A stretch of 64,000 nucleotides of DNA from Paraburkholderia bryophila (GTDB lineage: Bacteria; Pseudomonadota; Gammaproteobacteria; Burkholderiales; Burkholderiaceae), in contig NZ_QLTK01000015.1 of assembly GCF_003269035.1 (NCBI RefSeq), positions 100,918 through 164,917 on the forward strand. The letters are read 5' to 3'. The translations under genes and the position numbers were made by a program. The notes under the pieces were generated by a model. It was not told where the DNA came from and did not search any database. It saw nothing but the letters and a program-made list of their open reading frames with translations. Below, in pieces: positions 8,954 through 21,347 of the stretch; position 1 is the first letter of the stretch, and each line of letters begins with the position of its first letter.

Positions 8954-10120
8954 ATGAATTCTGCTAGCCGCCGCATTGCGCATCTCGACATGGATGCGTT
9001 CTACGCGTCCGTCGAACTGTTGCGCTATCCGGAACTGCGTGGTCAGGCCGTGGTGATAGGGGGCGGCCGCAACGCCGCACCTCAACTCCTCGAAGACGGC
9101 ACTCGCCGCTTTGCGAAGCTTCGCGATTACGCGGGCCGCGGCGTGGTCACCACGTCCACCTACGAAGCGCGCGCGCTCGGTGTGTTCTCGGCCATGGGCA
9201 TGATGAAAGCCGCCCTGCTCGCGCCCGACGCGATTCTGCTGCCCACCGATTTCGATTCCTATCGCCATTACTCGCGCGTCTTCAAGGCAGCGGTCGCGAC
9301 GTTCACGGATCGGATCGAAGATCGCGGCATCGACGAAATTTATATCGACCTCACCGACCTGCCGGGCGAGCCGCGCGAGATCGCCGCGCGCATCAAGAGC
9401 GCGGTCAATGAAGCCACCGGCCTCACCTGCTCGATGTGCGTCGCGCCTAACAAGCTGTTGGCTAAGATCGGCTCCGAACTCGACAAACCCGACGGCCTCA
9501 CGATCCTCACCCCGGCCGACGTGCCCCTCCGCGTCTGGCCGCTACCGGTGCGCAAAGTCAACGGGATCGGCCCGAAGGCCGCCGAAAAACTCACCGCGCT
9601 CGGTTTCGCCACGGTCGGCGATCTGGCGGCGGCGGAAGCGGGACTCTTGCAGGATCACTTCGGGCGCAGCTATTCGGCGTGGCTCATGCAGATCGCGCAA
9701 GGCTACGACGAGCGGCCCGTGGTGGTCGAATCGGAGCCCAAGTCGATGAGCCGCGAAACCACCTTCGAACGCGATCTGCACCCGCGTCACGACCGGCCGG
9801 CGCTGTCCAGTTCGTTCACGGGCCTGTGTGTGCGGGTCGCTGAAGATCTCGTGCGCAAGGGTTACGTGGGCCGCACCGTGGGCATCAAACTGCGCTACGA
9901 CGACTTCCGCACGGTCACGCGCGACTTGACGCTGGACGAACCCACCGCCGACGCTGCCGAGATCCGCCGCGCGGCGACCGAATGTCTGCGACGGGTGGAA
10001 TTGAACCGCAAGCTGCGGCTGCTGGGTGTACGCGTGAGCGCGTTGACGCCCGCCAACGCGCAAACGGTCAAGCCGCGCCGGCCGGTTCAGGCTGACTTGC
10101 CTTTCACCAGCGACGAATAA
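8954..10120 (+). CDS. dinB: DNA polymerase IV (Y-family translesion polymerase)
   Basis: A 388-residue Y-family polymerase that copies damaged DNA. The N-terminal catalytic motif is IAHLDMDAFYASVEL, and the second acidic motif is GIDEIYIDLT, a variant of the usual SIDEAYLD. The fingers segment TSTYEARALGVFSAM, the thumb HhH region KVNGIGPKAAEKL and a little-finger domain follow in order. The start at 8954 fits the family N-terminus; an ATG at 8903 would add 17 atypical residues. No clear beta-clamp motif is obvious at the C-terminus, which reads RPVQADLPFTSDE, although QADLPF could serve as one. The last 34 bases overlap the convergent sensor-kinase gene. Confidence 0.95.
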   Translation: MNSASRRIAHLDMDAFYASVELLRYPELRGQAVVIGGGRNAAPQLLEDGTRRFAKLRDYAGRGVVTTSTYEARALGVFSAMGMMKAALLAPDAILLPTDFDSYRHYSRVFKAAVATFTDRIEDRGIDEIYIDLTDLPGEPREIAARIKSAVNEATGLTCSMCVAPNKLLAKIGSELDKPDGLTILTPADVPLRVWPLPVRKVNGIGPKAAEKLTALGFATVGDLAAAEAGLLQDHFGRSYSAWLMQIAQGYDERPVVVESEPKSMSRETTFERDLHPRHDRPALSSSFTGLCVRVAEDLVRKGYVGRTVGIKLRYDDFRTVTRDLTLDEPTADAAEIRRAATECLRRVELNRKLRLLGVRVSALTPANAQTVKPRRPVQADLPFTSDE

Positions 10121-11556
10121 CCCGTCGCCTCGGCCGTTGCGTTGGCGCTGTTGCCGGTAGTACTCGGGCGCATGCTCGGCAACGCCGTGTCGATCTGCGA
10201 GGCCGCAATCGAAAACGCAAACGTGTTGATGCCATTCGCGCTGTGCGCCGACACGGTGCCGCGATGCATTTCCGCGATCGCCTTCACGATCGCCAGCCCA
10301 AGGCCATGGTTTTCGCGGCTATTCGTGCGCGAGACTTCCGCGCGATAGAAGCGGTCGAACAGATGTTCGAGCACGCCGGGCTCGATCGGCTCGCCGGGGT
10401 TGGCCACCGCCACCCGCACCTGGTTTTCGACGCGCGCGATCGTTACGCTGATTGCCGCGCCCGGTTCGCAGTGCTGGATCGCGTTCATCAGCAGATTCGT
10501 GCAGGCGCGGCCGAATAGCGAGCGGTTCACGCGCGTCTGTGCGTCGCCGCGAAGTTCGGCATGCACGCGTGCCTCCTCGAGCGGAATCTCGAGAAACTCC
10601 AGCGTATGCGCCACTTCGGCGGCCAGCGACACCTCGACCAGACCCGTCGCGCGTTCGCCCTGATCGGCGCGTGCGAGGAACAGCATGTCGTTGATGATCG
10701 TGCGCATCCGCTCGAATTCTTCGAGGTTCGATTGCAACGTATGACGCAGGTCGTCCACCGAACGATTGCGGGTCAACGCCACTTCGGTCTGGCCGATCAG
10801 AATCGTCACCGGCGTGCGCAGTTCGTGAGCCACGTCCGCGTTGAACGATTCGAGACGGCCATACGCGCCGTCCAGCCGTTCGAGCGCACCGTTGAACGAG
10901 TTGGCGAGATCGTTCAGTTCGAGCGGCAGCGAAGCGGTATTCAGGCGCTGCGAGCGGTTGTTCGGACTGACCGCCGAAGCGTCGCGCGTCAGGCGCGTGA
11001 GCGGCGCGAGACCGAGACGTGTCACCGAATAACTGAGCAGCAGCACCGCGAGACTGCCCAACGCCGACAGCGCGGCGAGCGCCGAGCCGAAGACGCGCAT
11101 GGTGCGAATGTTCGGCGAATAACTCGCGGCCACCTGCAATTGCAGCGGCGGGCGCGCGTCGTAAGAGGGAATCGTCACCGTGGAAGTCAGCATGTCTTGC
11201 CCGCCGCCGGCCGGCTTCACACGCGCGTAGCCGCCCGGCCAGCTCTTCACCACCGTGCCCTCGACCGGTTGCCCGTAGTGAAAATACGGATCGGTGCTCG
11301 ACACCGAGTACATCGTGCTGGCGTCGTGCGGCGTCATGTCGGTGAGTTTTTCGCGGCACATGCGCCACTTTTCCGGCGTCACCGCGTGATAGACAATGAT
11401 GCGCGCGATCTGCACGCGATCGTCGAGCGACTCGCGCAGATGGTGTTCGAGCTGCGTGCGCAACACGACGAAGAGTCCCGTGCCGACCAGCGTGAACACG
11501 GACAAAGCGACCAGCGCGAACATCAGCGCGAGGCGGCGGGCGATCGACCGGTTCAT
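10087..11556 (-). CDS. Heavy-metal-type sensor histidine kinase (CusS/IrlS-like)
   Basis: A 489-residue inner-membrane kinase. Segments at residues 9-33 and about 155-178 span the membrane and frame a periplasmic sensor region of about 120 residues. HAMP follows, then the H-box SFNADVAHELRTPVTIL (phospho-acceptor His244), then an HATPase domain with N-box NLLMNAIQHCEP and G-box HGLGLAIVKAIAEMHRG. The type is that of heavy-metal sensor kinases. It overlaps the response-regulator gene by four bases, so the pair is translationally coupled at the end of an RND efflux operon. The C-terminal tail after the kinase domain is long and serine/threonine-rich. The 3-prime end overlaps dinB tail to tail. 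Confidence 0.93.
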   Translation of the reverse strand: MNRSIARRLALMFALVALSVFTLVGTGLFVVLRTQLEHHLRESLDDRVQIARIIVYHAVTPEKWRMCREKLTDMTPHDASTMYSVSSTDPYFHYGQPVEGTVVKSWPGGYARVKPAGGGQDMLTSTVTIPSYDARPPLQLQVAASYSPNIRTMRVFGSALAALSALGSLAVLLLSYSVTRLGLAPLTRLTRDASAVSPNNRSQRLNTASLPLELNDLANSFNGALERLDGAYGRLESFNADVAHELRTPVTILIGQTEVALTRNRSVDDLRHTLQSNLEEFERMRTIINDMLFLARADQGERATGLVEVSLAAEVAHTLEFLEIPLEEARVHAELRGDAQTRVNRSLFGRACTNLLMNAIQHCEPGAAISVTIARVENQVRVAVANPGEPIEPGVLEHLFDRFYRAEVSRTNSRENHGLGLAIVKAIAEMHRGTVSAHSANGINTFAFSIAASQIDTALPSMRPSTTGNSANATAEATGYSSLVKGKSA

Positions 11557-12239
11557 GTCTGTTCGGCCTCCTCGCGCACTTCGAGCACGTAGCCCATGCC
11601 GCGCACGGTATGCAGGAGCTTGGACGGAAATGGACCGTCGAGCTTCGCGCGCAGGCGTTTGATCGCGGTCTCCACCACGTTCGTGTGGCTGTCGAAATTG
11701 ACGTCCCAGACGAGTTCGGTGATCGCGGTCTTCGACAGAATGTCGCCTTGCCGGCGGGCCAGCACGCTGAGCAATTGAAACTCTTTGGCGGTCAGGTCGA
11801 GGCGCACGCCGTCGCGCGTTGCGCGCCTGCCGATCAGATCGACGAACAGGTCACCGACGGAGATCAGTGTGGATTCCTGCGAGCGCGTGCGGCGCGCCAG
11901 CGCATGCAGCCGCTCGACCAGTTCGAGGAACGAAAACGGTTTGGTGAGGTAATCGTCCGCGCCTTCGCGCAGGCCGCGCACGCGGTCGTTCACATGGTCG
12001 CGCGCGGTCAGCATGATGACGGGCGTGGATTTGCGCATGCGCAGCGCCTTCAGCACGCTGAAGCCGTCGCGTTTGGGCAGCATCACGTCGAGCACGATCA
12101 CGTCGTAATCGAACTCGGTGGCCAGATGCATGCCCTCCTCGCCATCTAGCGCGACGTCGACGACCCAACCCTGCTCTGTCAAACCGGAGCGCAGATAATC
12201 CACCACCTTGTGCTCGTCTTCAACAATCAGCAATTTCAT
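11553..12239 (-). CDS. OmpR-family response regulator (CusR/IrlR/CopR type)
   Basis: A 228-residue two-domain regulator. The receiver domain carries the acidic pair EDE (residues 7-9), phospho-acceptor Asp51 in VIVLDVMLPKRDG, the conserved Thr in MLTARD and Lys in TKPFSF. A winged-helix DNA-binding domain follows, with RDGVRLDLTAKEFQLL, then VETAIKRLRAKLD and RGMGYVLEVRE. This set is characteristic of the heavy-metal response-regulator subgroup. It is cotranscribed with the kinase (four-base overlap) and lies 88 bases after the outer-membrane factor gene, so it most likely controls the pump operon that contains it. Confidence 0.94.
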   Translation of the reverse strand: MKLLIVEDEHKVVDYLRSGLTEQGWVVDVALDGEEGMHLATEFDYDVIVLDVMLPKRDGFSVLKALRMRKSTPVIMLTARDHVNDRVRGLREGADDYLTKPFSFLELVERLHALARRTRSQESTLISVGDLFVDLIGRRATRDGVRLDLTAKEFQLLSVLARRQGDILSKTAITELVWDVNFDSHTNVVETAIKRLRAKLDGPFPSKLLHTVRGMGYVLEVREEAEQT

Positions 12240-12327
12240 GCGCGTCCCCTTGTCTGTGCATTATACGAAACGCCTCGCATTGCCTGCCCATCCCTCTCCC
12301 ACCCACACCTGTTCATGATCGGCCGGC

Positions 12328-13836
12328 TCACCGCGTGGGGGCCATCGCCTCCTTCGCGTCGTTCGATTGTCCTTCTTTCGCAGCGTCATTCGCGGCGCTT
12401 GCCAGCGGCGTGCCGGCCTCCCAGCCGCCGCCCAATGCCTTTACCAGCGCAACCGACAGCGTCATCTGCTGGCCATGAATCTGCACGTCCTGGCGCTCGC
12501 TCGTGAGCAGCGACTGCTGCGCGGTGATCACGTCGAGGTACGCGACGAGGCCGCCCGAATAGCGGTCGTTGGCAAGCGACAGCAGATGCTGCGCGTCCGT
12601 CACCGCTTCGTGCGACTGCTTCGCCGCGCCGTCCAGCACCGACAGGCCGGTGATACCGTCCTGCACCTGCTGGAATGCGGTCAGCACGGTTTGCCGGTAG
12701 TTGGCCTCGTCGGCCTTGTAGCCTTCGCTCGCGAACTTTACGTTCGCCGCGCGGCGGCCGCCGTCGAACAGCACCTGGCCGACCGTCGCACCGAGCGTCC
12801 ACATCAGGGTCGGCGCGCTCAGCAGACTGGCGAACTGGGTGGCTTCCCAGCCGATGCCCGGCGTCAGCGTCAGGCTCGGAAAAAAGGCCGCCTTGGCCAC
12901 ACCGATCTGCGCGTTCGCGGCGGCCATCGCGCGTTCGGCGGAGGCGATATCCGGACGGCGCTGCAACACGTCGCTCGGCACGCCGAGCGGAATCGCCGGC
13001 ACCTGCGTGTCGAGCACCTTCGGGGCGATGGCGAACTGCGGCGCGGGGACGCCGACCAGCGCGGCGATTGCATGTTCGAATTGCGCGCGCTGATTCAGGA
13101 GAAGTTGCGCCTGCACCTTCGTCGAGTCGAGCAGCGACTTCTGCTGCAACACGTCGAGCCCCGACACCGAGCCGAGATCGTGCTCGGAGGTCACGTAGTC
13201 CAGCGCTTTCTGCTGCAGCTTCACCGACTGGTTCAACACGTCGATCTCGGCGTCGAGTTCGCGCAGCGAGAAATAGTCGGTGGCGAGGTCGGTGGTCAGC
13301 ACCAGCCGCGCGTTGGCGAGGTCGTCGGCCGATTGCTCCGCCGACGCCGTGGCGCCTTCCACCTGACGACGTATCCGGCCGAATAGATCGGTGTCGTAGT
13401 TGATCGTCGGGCCGAGCTGCACATTGTTCTGCACCGTCGACGTGGTCGGCACCGCGTAATTGGTCAGCGGACGATCCTTCGAAATACGGAAGCGCGAGCC
13501 GGAGGCCCCAAGGTCGACCTCGGGAATCTGCTGCGCGCGCGTATTCGCGAGCGTCGCCGTGGCCTGCGCGTAGTGAGCGCTAGCGGCCGCCAGCGTCTGG
13601 TTTTGCGCAAGCGCCTGGGTTTCCAGCGCGGCCAACGCCGGGTCGCCGAAGCCGCTCCACCAGTCGAGCGCGATCGGCGCGTGCGACGGCTCGGCGACCC
13701 GCCAGTACGAATCGGTCTGCCACACAGGCGGCACCTCGGCTTGGGGCCGCCGATAGTCCGGACCGACCGTACACGCCGCGAGCAAGGCCGCGCCCGCGAG
13801 TGTCGCGATCGCCCGGTATGGACCCACGCCCCTCAC
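12328..13836 (-). CDS. RND efflux outer-membrane lipoprotein, NodT/OprM family
   Basis: A 502-residue channel protein. It starts with GTG at 13836 (AAGGAGG just upstream), sharing four bases with the adaptor stop. The signal sequence ends in the lipobox LLAAC, followed by TVGPDYRRPQAEVP, the standard mature start. Both outer-membrane-efflux repeats are present, with long alpha-helical hairpins (residues about 60-280 and 300-480). It is about 21 residues shorter than the unrelated copy at 242 and is not closely similar to it, so the two belong to different pumps. Confidence 0.94.
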   Translation of the reverse strand: MRGVGPYRAIATLAGAALLAACTVGPDYRRPQAEVPPVWQTDSYWRVAEPSHAPIALDWWSGFGDPALAALETQALAQNQTLAAASAHYAQATATLANTRAQQIPEVDLGASGSRFRISKDRPLTNYAVPTTSTVQNNVQLGPTINYDTDLFGRIRRQVEGATASAEQSADDLANARLVLTTDLATDYFSLRELDAEIDVLNQSVKLQQKALDYVTSEHDLGSVSGLDVLQQKSLLDSTKVQAQLLLNQRAQFEHAIAALVGVPAPQFAIAPKVLDTQVPAIPLGVPSDVLQRRPDIASAERAMAAANAQIGVAKAAFFPSLTLTPGIGWEATQFASLLSAPTLMWTLGATVGQVLFDGGRRAANVKFASEGYKADEANYRQTVLTAFQQVQDGITGLSVLDGAAKQSHEAVTDAQHLLSLANDRYSGGLVAYLDVITAQQSLLTSERQDVQIHGQQMTLSVALVKALGGGWEAGTPLASAANDAAKEGQSNDAKEAMAPTR

Positions 13837-15056
13837 GACGCCTCCTTGCCGTTTTTCGACGGCTGGGCGATCTGCACGCGATCGCCGTCCGCGATCGAAT
13901 CGCTCGGGTTGATGATCACTTTGTCACTTGCCTCGATCCCGCTTTCGATTTCGAGTGTTTGCCCGAGATCCTGCGCGATCACGATCTTGCGCAACTGCAC
14001 CTTGCCCTGCCCGTCGACCACCGCGACTCGCGGACCTTCCGCGCGGAACAGCAGTGCGTTGCCCGGCACCATCAGTTGCGCGTGGGCCACTGCCGGCACC
14101 GCGACCTGGACATAGGCGCCGGGGCGCAGCTTGCCGTCGGGGTTCGGCAGCGTCACTTCGATCTGCAGCGAACGGGTCGGCACGTCGATCGCGCCGGACA
14201 TGTGCGTGATCGTGCCGTGGAATTGCTGACCGGGCAGTTCCGCCTGCGTCACGACCACCTTCTGATCGACCGAGACGTTTTGTGCGTAGGCCTGCGGCAA
14301 TTGCACGTAAACGCGCAGCGGGTCCGACTGCGCCAGCGCGAACAGCGCCCGGCTCGTGCCGCTGCCCGCGTCGATCAGGTCGCCGACGTCGACGTTGCGT
14401 TGCGTGACCACGCCCGCGAACGGCGCGACGATGCGCTTGAACGATTCCAGCTGCTGCAGACGTTTGACATTGGCATCAGCGGCGGCGAGGTTGGCGAGGT
14501 CTTGCGTGTACGTGCTCTGCCGTTCGTCCAGCTCCTGTTGCGACACCGCGTCGCGCTGCCGCAATTGCTGCCAGCGGTCCAGCGAACTCTTCGCAAGGCC
14601 GAGACTCGAGCTGGTTTGCTGACGCTGCGCCAACGCCTGCGCCAACTCCTGATCGATTTCCGGCGTGTCCAGATCGGCCAGCAGTTGCCCCTGCTTCACT
14701 CGCGCGCCGATATCGGCGTACCAGTGCAGCAGATAACCGGTCGAGCGCGCATAGATCGGCGACTCCACGTTGCCGCGCAAGGTGCCCGGCAACAGCGTGT
14801 CGCCGCCACCCGCGGTCTGCGTTGGGCTCACCACGTTCACGTATTGCGTGGCGTTCTGTTTGGTCGTCTCCGCCACCGAGCGGCTTTGCAGCACGTCCGC
14901 GATCACGGTACGCAACGCGCCCACGGCGAGCAGCACCAGCACGATCCAGATGGCGATTTTGGCGCGCTTCCATTCGCGATGGCGCGGCGGTAATGCGTGC
15001 CCGCCTTCGGTCTCTCGCGCGGGGATCGCTAGCGATGCATGGGTTTTTTCGGTCAT
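13833..15056 (-). CDS. RND efflux periplasmic adaptor (HlyD/MexA family)
   Basis: A 407-residue membrane-fusion protein. A single N-terminal anchor (residues about 33-50, IAIWIVLVLLAVGAL) replaces a cleaved signal. The lipoyl halves are split around a helical hairpin (residues about 130-190, with ELAQALAQRQQ and ELDERQSTYTQDL), followed by IVAPFAGVVTQRNVDVGDL, the beta-barrel and the membrane-proximal domain. It stands 22 bases after the pump gene and overlaps the outer-membrane factor by four bases, completing a tripartite export system. Confidence 0.94.
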   Translation of the reverse strand: MTEKTHASLAIPARETEGGHALPPRHREWKRAKIAIWIVLVLLAVGALRTVIADVLQSRSVAETTKQNATQYVNVVSPTQTAGGGDTLLPGTLRGNVESPIYARSTGYLLHWYADIGARVKQGQLLADLDTPEIDQELAQALAQRQQTSSSLGLAKSSLDRWQQLRQRDAVSQQELDERQSTYTQDLANLAAADANVKRLQQLESFKRIVAPFAGVVTQRNVDVGDLIDAGSGTSRALFALAQSDPLRVYVQLPQAYAQNVSVDQKVVVTQAELPGQQFHGTITHMSGAIDVPTRSLQIEVTLPNPDGKLRPGAYVQVAVPAVAHAQLMVPGNALLFRAEGPRVAVVDGQGKVQLRKIVIAQDLGQTLEIESGIEASDKVIINPSDSIADGDRVQIAQPSKNGKEAS

Positions 15057-15078
15057 TTCAGTCAGCCGTCATTTAACT

Positions 15079-18333
<3,255 letters not shown>

Positions 18334-18660
18334 GAAACGCGCCCGAGAGAATGCTGGTAAGGGATGGTTGAATCCAGCGCATATGCTAGATCGGTAGCAC
18401 CAACACCTGCATGGCGTGAAAATGGCGGAACTGTCAGGAAGGTTAATGTAAGGCGAAATGCGTTTGAAACACGGCCGAAGTTGGCCATTCGCAAACGTTT
18501 GTTGAATGAAGATGGGCGCCGTTGGCGCGATTTGAAATCGCCTGCCTCGCGCGCAAACGGCGAGACAGGCGCTCAGAACAAATTATGACAAGCAAATACT
18601 TAATCCGTCTTTCAAAACGGGTTCAGTCTCGAAGCCGAACTGCATTACATCCGTAAGAAA
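18334..18660. promoter_or_regulatory. Promoter region of the RND operon with hairpins
   Basis: These 327 bases lie between the pump start (18333, minus strand) and the stop of the VOC gene (18661). They contain no supported gene. The half nearest the VOC gene holds inverted repeats, including GCGCC/GGCGC at about 18515-18528 and GCGATTT/AAATCGC at about 18526-18541. The promoter of the RND operon should lie in the left part; a palindromic CusR/CopR box is not convincing by eye. Confidence 0.45.
18539..18571 (-). terminator. Hairpin downstream of the VOC gene
   Basis: CGCCTGCCTCG (18539-18549) pairs with CGAGACAGGCG (18561-18571) with one mismatch. It lies about 90 bases past the stop of the minus-strand VOC gene and may end its transcript before the RND promoter. 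No T-run follows, so factor-independent function is uncertain. Confidence 0.45.
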
Positions 18661-19095
18661 CTACTTCGCGAACAACGACGACATATCGGCAAACGCCTTG
18701 AATTCCAGCGCATTGCCCGACGGATCGAGAAAGAACATGGTCGCCTGCTCGCCGACTTCGCCCTTGAAACGCACATGCGGTTCGATGATGAAATCGATGC
18801 CCGCCTGTTGCAGCTTGTCCGCGGCGGCCTGCCATTGCGCCATGGACAGCACGGCGCCGAAGTGACGGACCGGCACGGCGTCGCCGTCCACCTTACTGGT
18901 GTGACGGTGGCCGATTTCCTCCGGCGCGAGGTGCGCGACGATCTGATGACCGTAGAAGTTGAAATCGACCCACGCCTCCGAACTGCGGCCTTCCGGACAA
19001 CCCAGCAGGTCGCCGTAAAACTCGCGCGCGGCGGCGAGGCTATGAACAGGAAACGCCAGATGGAACGGCGGCAGACTGGTTTCGGCAACGCTCAT
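18661..19095 (-). CDS. VOC family (glyoxalase/dioxygenase-like) protein
   Basis: A 144-residue vicinal-oxygen-chelate protein made of two beta-alpha-beta-beta-beta units. The first unit starts FHLAFPVHSLAAAREFYGDL and the second ends in ATMFFLDPSGNALEFKAF, the usual signature. Likely metal ligands are the first His (FHLAF), a His in VRHFGAVLS and the Glu of LEFKAF. VOC proteins of this length include glyoxalases and resistance proteins; the substrate cannot be read. It is transcribed divergently from the LysR gene at 19204, its probable regulator. Confidence 0.88.
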   Translation of the reverse strand: MSVAETSLPPFHLAFPVHSLAAAREFYGDLLGCPEGRSSEAWVDFNFYGHQIVAHLAPEEIGHRHTSKVDGDAVPVRHFGAVLSMAQWQAAADKLQQAGIDFIIEPHVRFKGEVGEQATMFFLDPSGNALEFKAFADMSSLFAK

Positions 19096-19203
19096 GGCAG
19101 GAAGGCTCTCGGTTGATATGGGAAGGCCATTTTAACCATGACCAAATTTGCTTGAAAACCATATATATTTGATCTGACCAACACTAAAATCGATCAATCG
19201 AGC

Positions 19204-20079
19204 ATGCTGAGGGAACTCAAAACCTTTATCGCCGTCAGCCAGTACGGCACGTTTTCCGGCGCGGGCGCGCGTATCGGCCTGACGCAATCCGCCGTGAGCG
19301 CGCAGATGCAGCGGCTCGAGGAAGAACTCGGCTTCGCGCTGTTCGACCGGACCGGGCGCTCCGCCACGTTGAACGACGCGGGCCGCGAAACGCTGGCGCT
19401 CGCCGGGGAAATGATGACGCTGTACGCGCGGCTCTCGGAACGCGGCGCGGTAGCGGCCGAAAGCGGCATGCTGCGGGTGGGCGCGATCGCGTCCGCGCAG
19501 GTGTCGTTTCTGGCCGATGCGCTCGCGCGCTTTCGCGACGACCGCCCCGGCTGGCGAATTCGCGTGGTGCCGGGCGTGTCGCTGGGCTTGCTGGGCCAGG
19601 TGGATTCCGGCGAACTCGATCTGGCGGTCATCATCCGGCCGCCATTCGCGCTGCCGTCCGAACTCGAATGGCGCACGCTCGCCAGCGAGCCGTTCGTGCT
19701 GCTCGCGCCGAAGGCGCTCGCGCGCAACCAGCCCGCCTGGCGCGAACTGCTTAGGAGCGCGCCGTTTATCCGCTACGACCGCGCGTCGTTCGGCGGGAGG
19801 CTGGTCGACCGGTTTCTGCGGCGCGCGCGGCTGAATGTGCAGGACGTGATCGAGCTCGACGAGTTGCAGGGGATCGTCCAACTCGTCGCGCGCGGCATCG
19901 GCGTGGCGTTGATTCCGAAGACGGCCGGCCTGGGCAAGTGGCCCGCCAATGTCGTCGCGCTCGAACTCGGCGACGCGACTTTTCACCGTGAGATTGGCCT
20001 CGTGCAGCGTCCGCGGCACAGCCGGCAGGCGGTGGCGGATGCGCTCGCCGACTGTATCGGCACGGCGGCCTGCGCGTGA
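19204..20079 (+). CDS. LysR family transcriptional regulator
   Basis: A 291-residue LysR regulator. The N-terminal winged helix reads MLRELKTFIAVSQYGTFSGA, then ARIGLTQSAVSAQMQRLEEE. A linker helix and two Rossmann-like effector-binding lobes follow (GMLRVGAIASAQVSFL marks the start of the first). The 108-base gap to the divergent VOC gene is AT-rich (TTGAAAACCATATATATTTG) and should hold the regulator's binding site. The effector is unknown. Confidence 0.93.
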   Translation: MLRELKTFIAVSQYGTFSGAGARIGLTQSAVSAQMQRLEEELGFALFDRTGRSATLNDAGRETLALAGEMMTLYARLSERGAVAAESGMLRVGAIASAQVSFLADALARFRDDRPGWRIRVVPGVSLGLLGQVDSGELDLAVIIRPPFALPSELEWRTLASEPFVLLAPKALARNQPAWRELLRSAPFIRYDRASFGGRLVDRFLRRARLNVQDVIELDELQGIVQLVARGIGVALIPKTAGLGKWPANVVALELGDATFHREIGLVQRPRHSRQAVADALADCIGTAACA

Positions 20080-20255
20080 ACGATCACGCCGACACCGGCA
20101 TCGACGCACACGTGCGATTGTGCTGTTGCGCTCCATGACAACTGTATCTGTAAGCGTGGCGTGGAAGCGCTCAGAATCGTTGCTCGCGCATCGAGTCGCC
20201 GTTTTCCCAAGTTCGTGTCGAGCGGCACGGTTTGCCCGCCATCGAGGTTTAACCC

Positions 20256-20894
20256 ATGATCACCAGCCCCCTCCTCAGCGCCGATGTCCTGATCGCCTAC
20301 GGCGCGTACTTCGTCGGCACCGCCAGCCCCGGGCCGAGCAACCTCGCGATCATGTCGCTGGCCATGAGCGCGGGCAGGCGCGCCGCCCTTACTTTCGCGC
20401 TCGGCGTGGTGTCGGGTTCGTTCTTCTGGGCGCTGCTGGCCTCGCTGGGGTTGTCGGCCGTGCTGGCCTCTTACTCGGAGGGTCTGGTCGCGATCAAGAT
20501 TGCCGGCGGACTCTATCTGCTGTGGCTCGGTTTCAAGTCCGCACGCTCCGCCTTCAGCACCGAAGCATTGCCGACCTCCTCGGCACGCCCGGACGAGCCG
20601 CCGCAACGTCTCTATCTGCGCGGACTGTTGCTGCACCTCACCAATCCGAAGGCGGTTCTGGTCTGGCTATCGATCGTGTCGCTGGCCATGTCGCCCGCCG
20701 GCGGCGGCTCGCATACCTTGCCGGTGGTGTTGGGGTGCATGTGCATCGGCGTTTCGGTGTTCAGCAGCTACGCGGTGCTGTTCTCGACCGCGTCGGCACG
20801 CCGTATCTATCTGGCAATCCGGCGCTGGCTCGACGGTTCGCTGGCGATCATGTTCGGGATTGCCGGTCTCAAGATGCTGACGTCGAAAAGCTAG
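20256..20894 (+). CDS. LysE family amino-acid/metabolite exporter
   Basis: A 212-residue membrane protein with six hydrophobic segments. The N-terminal signature YFVGTASPGPSNLAIMSLAM matches the LysE/RhtB motif (G-x-x-x-x-P-G-P), and the central LHLTNPKAVLVWLSI is the second conserved element. It exports small amino-acid-like molecules in known relatives. It stands 176 bases after the LysR gene on the same strand but has no clear tie to it. Confidence 0.92.
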   Translation: MITSPLLSADVLIAYGAYFVGTASPGPSNLAIMSLAMSAGRRAALTFALGVVSGSFFWALLASLGLSAVLASYSEGLVAIKIAGGLYLLWLGFKSARSAFSTEALPTSSARPDEPPQRLYLRGLLLHLTNPKAVLVWLSIVSLAMSPAGGGSHTLPVVLGCMCIGVSVFSSYAVLFSTASARRIYLAIRRWLDGSLAIMFGIAGLKMLTSKS

Positions 20895-20974
20895 CCGCGC
20901 GCCGGGCGTTCATGACGCGCAGCGCTGCTCTGCGATACTGTCGCCACGAAAAGCCAAGCGGATGCACGAACACC

Positions 20975-21334
20975 ATGAGCGGTAACGACGATTCAAACCC
21001 GGGCGCGCAACGCCCGTCATCGCGGAAGCGGTTTTATCTGGCGGGTGCCGCGGTGCTGACCGGCAGTCTGATCGCCGCGCTGATTCTCCATGCAACCGCC
21101 GCGCCGCCCGACAGCGCCGTCTCCCAGTACGGCATCGCCGATCCGCGCTACCAGATCGAGTTGCAGCGTATTGGCGGCACGGCCGAAGTGCTGATGGCGC
21201 AGCTTCACGACTGGTTCGACGGACTGTGGCACGGCCCCACGCTCGCTTATACGGTGGCCGTGCTGGGCGCCGCCGTTGCCGGTGCGTGCTTCTTTATCGG
21301 CCATTTCTTTTTCGACGACGAACCGCAGCGCTAA
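20975..21334 (+). CDS. Small two-helix membrane hypothetical protein
   Basis: A 119-residue protein with two transmembrane segments, AGAAVLTGSLIAALILHATA near residues 26-45 and TVAVLGAAVAGACFFIGHFF near residues 90-110. The second is followed by DDEPQR. The region between them would lie on one side of the membrane. The start at 20975 gives MSGNDDSNPGAQRPSSRK; an ATG at 20912 adds residues that look non-coding. No strong ribosome-binding site is visible and no family is recognised. It lies between LysE and the convergent SulP gene. Confidence 0.6.
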   Translation: MSGNDDSNPGAQRPSSRKRFYLAGAAVLTGSLIAALILHATAAPPDSAVSQYGIADPRYQIELQRIGGTAEVLMAQLHDWFDGLWHGPTLAYTVAVLGAAVAGACFFIGHFFFDDEPQR

Positions 21335-21347
21335 ACGGAACCGGCCG

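Noticed and set aside
18334..18660. CusR/CopR box upstream of the RND pump
   Set aside because: A TTACATT-containing stretch is present on the minus strand but no second half-site with proper spacing could be defended by eye.
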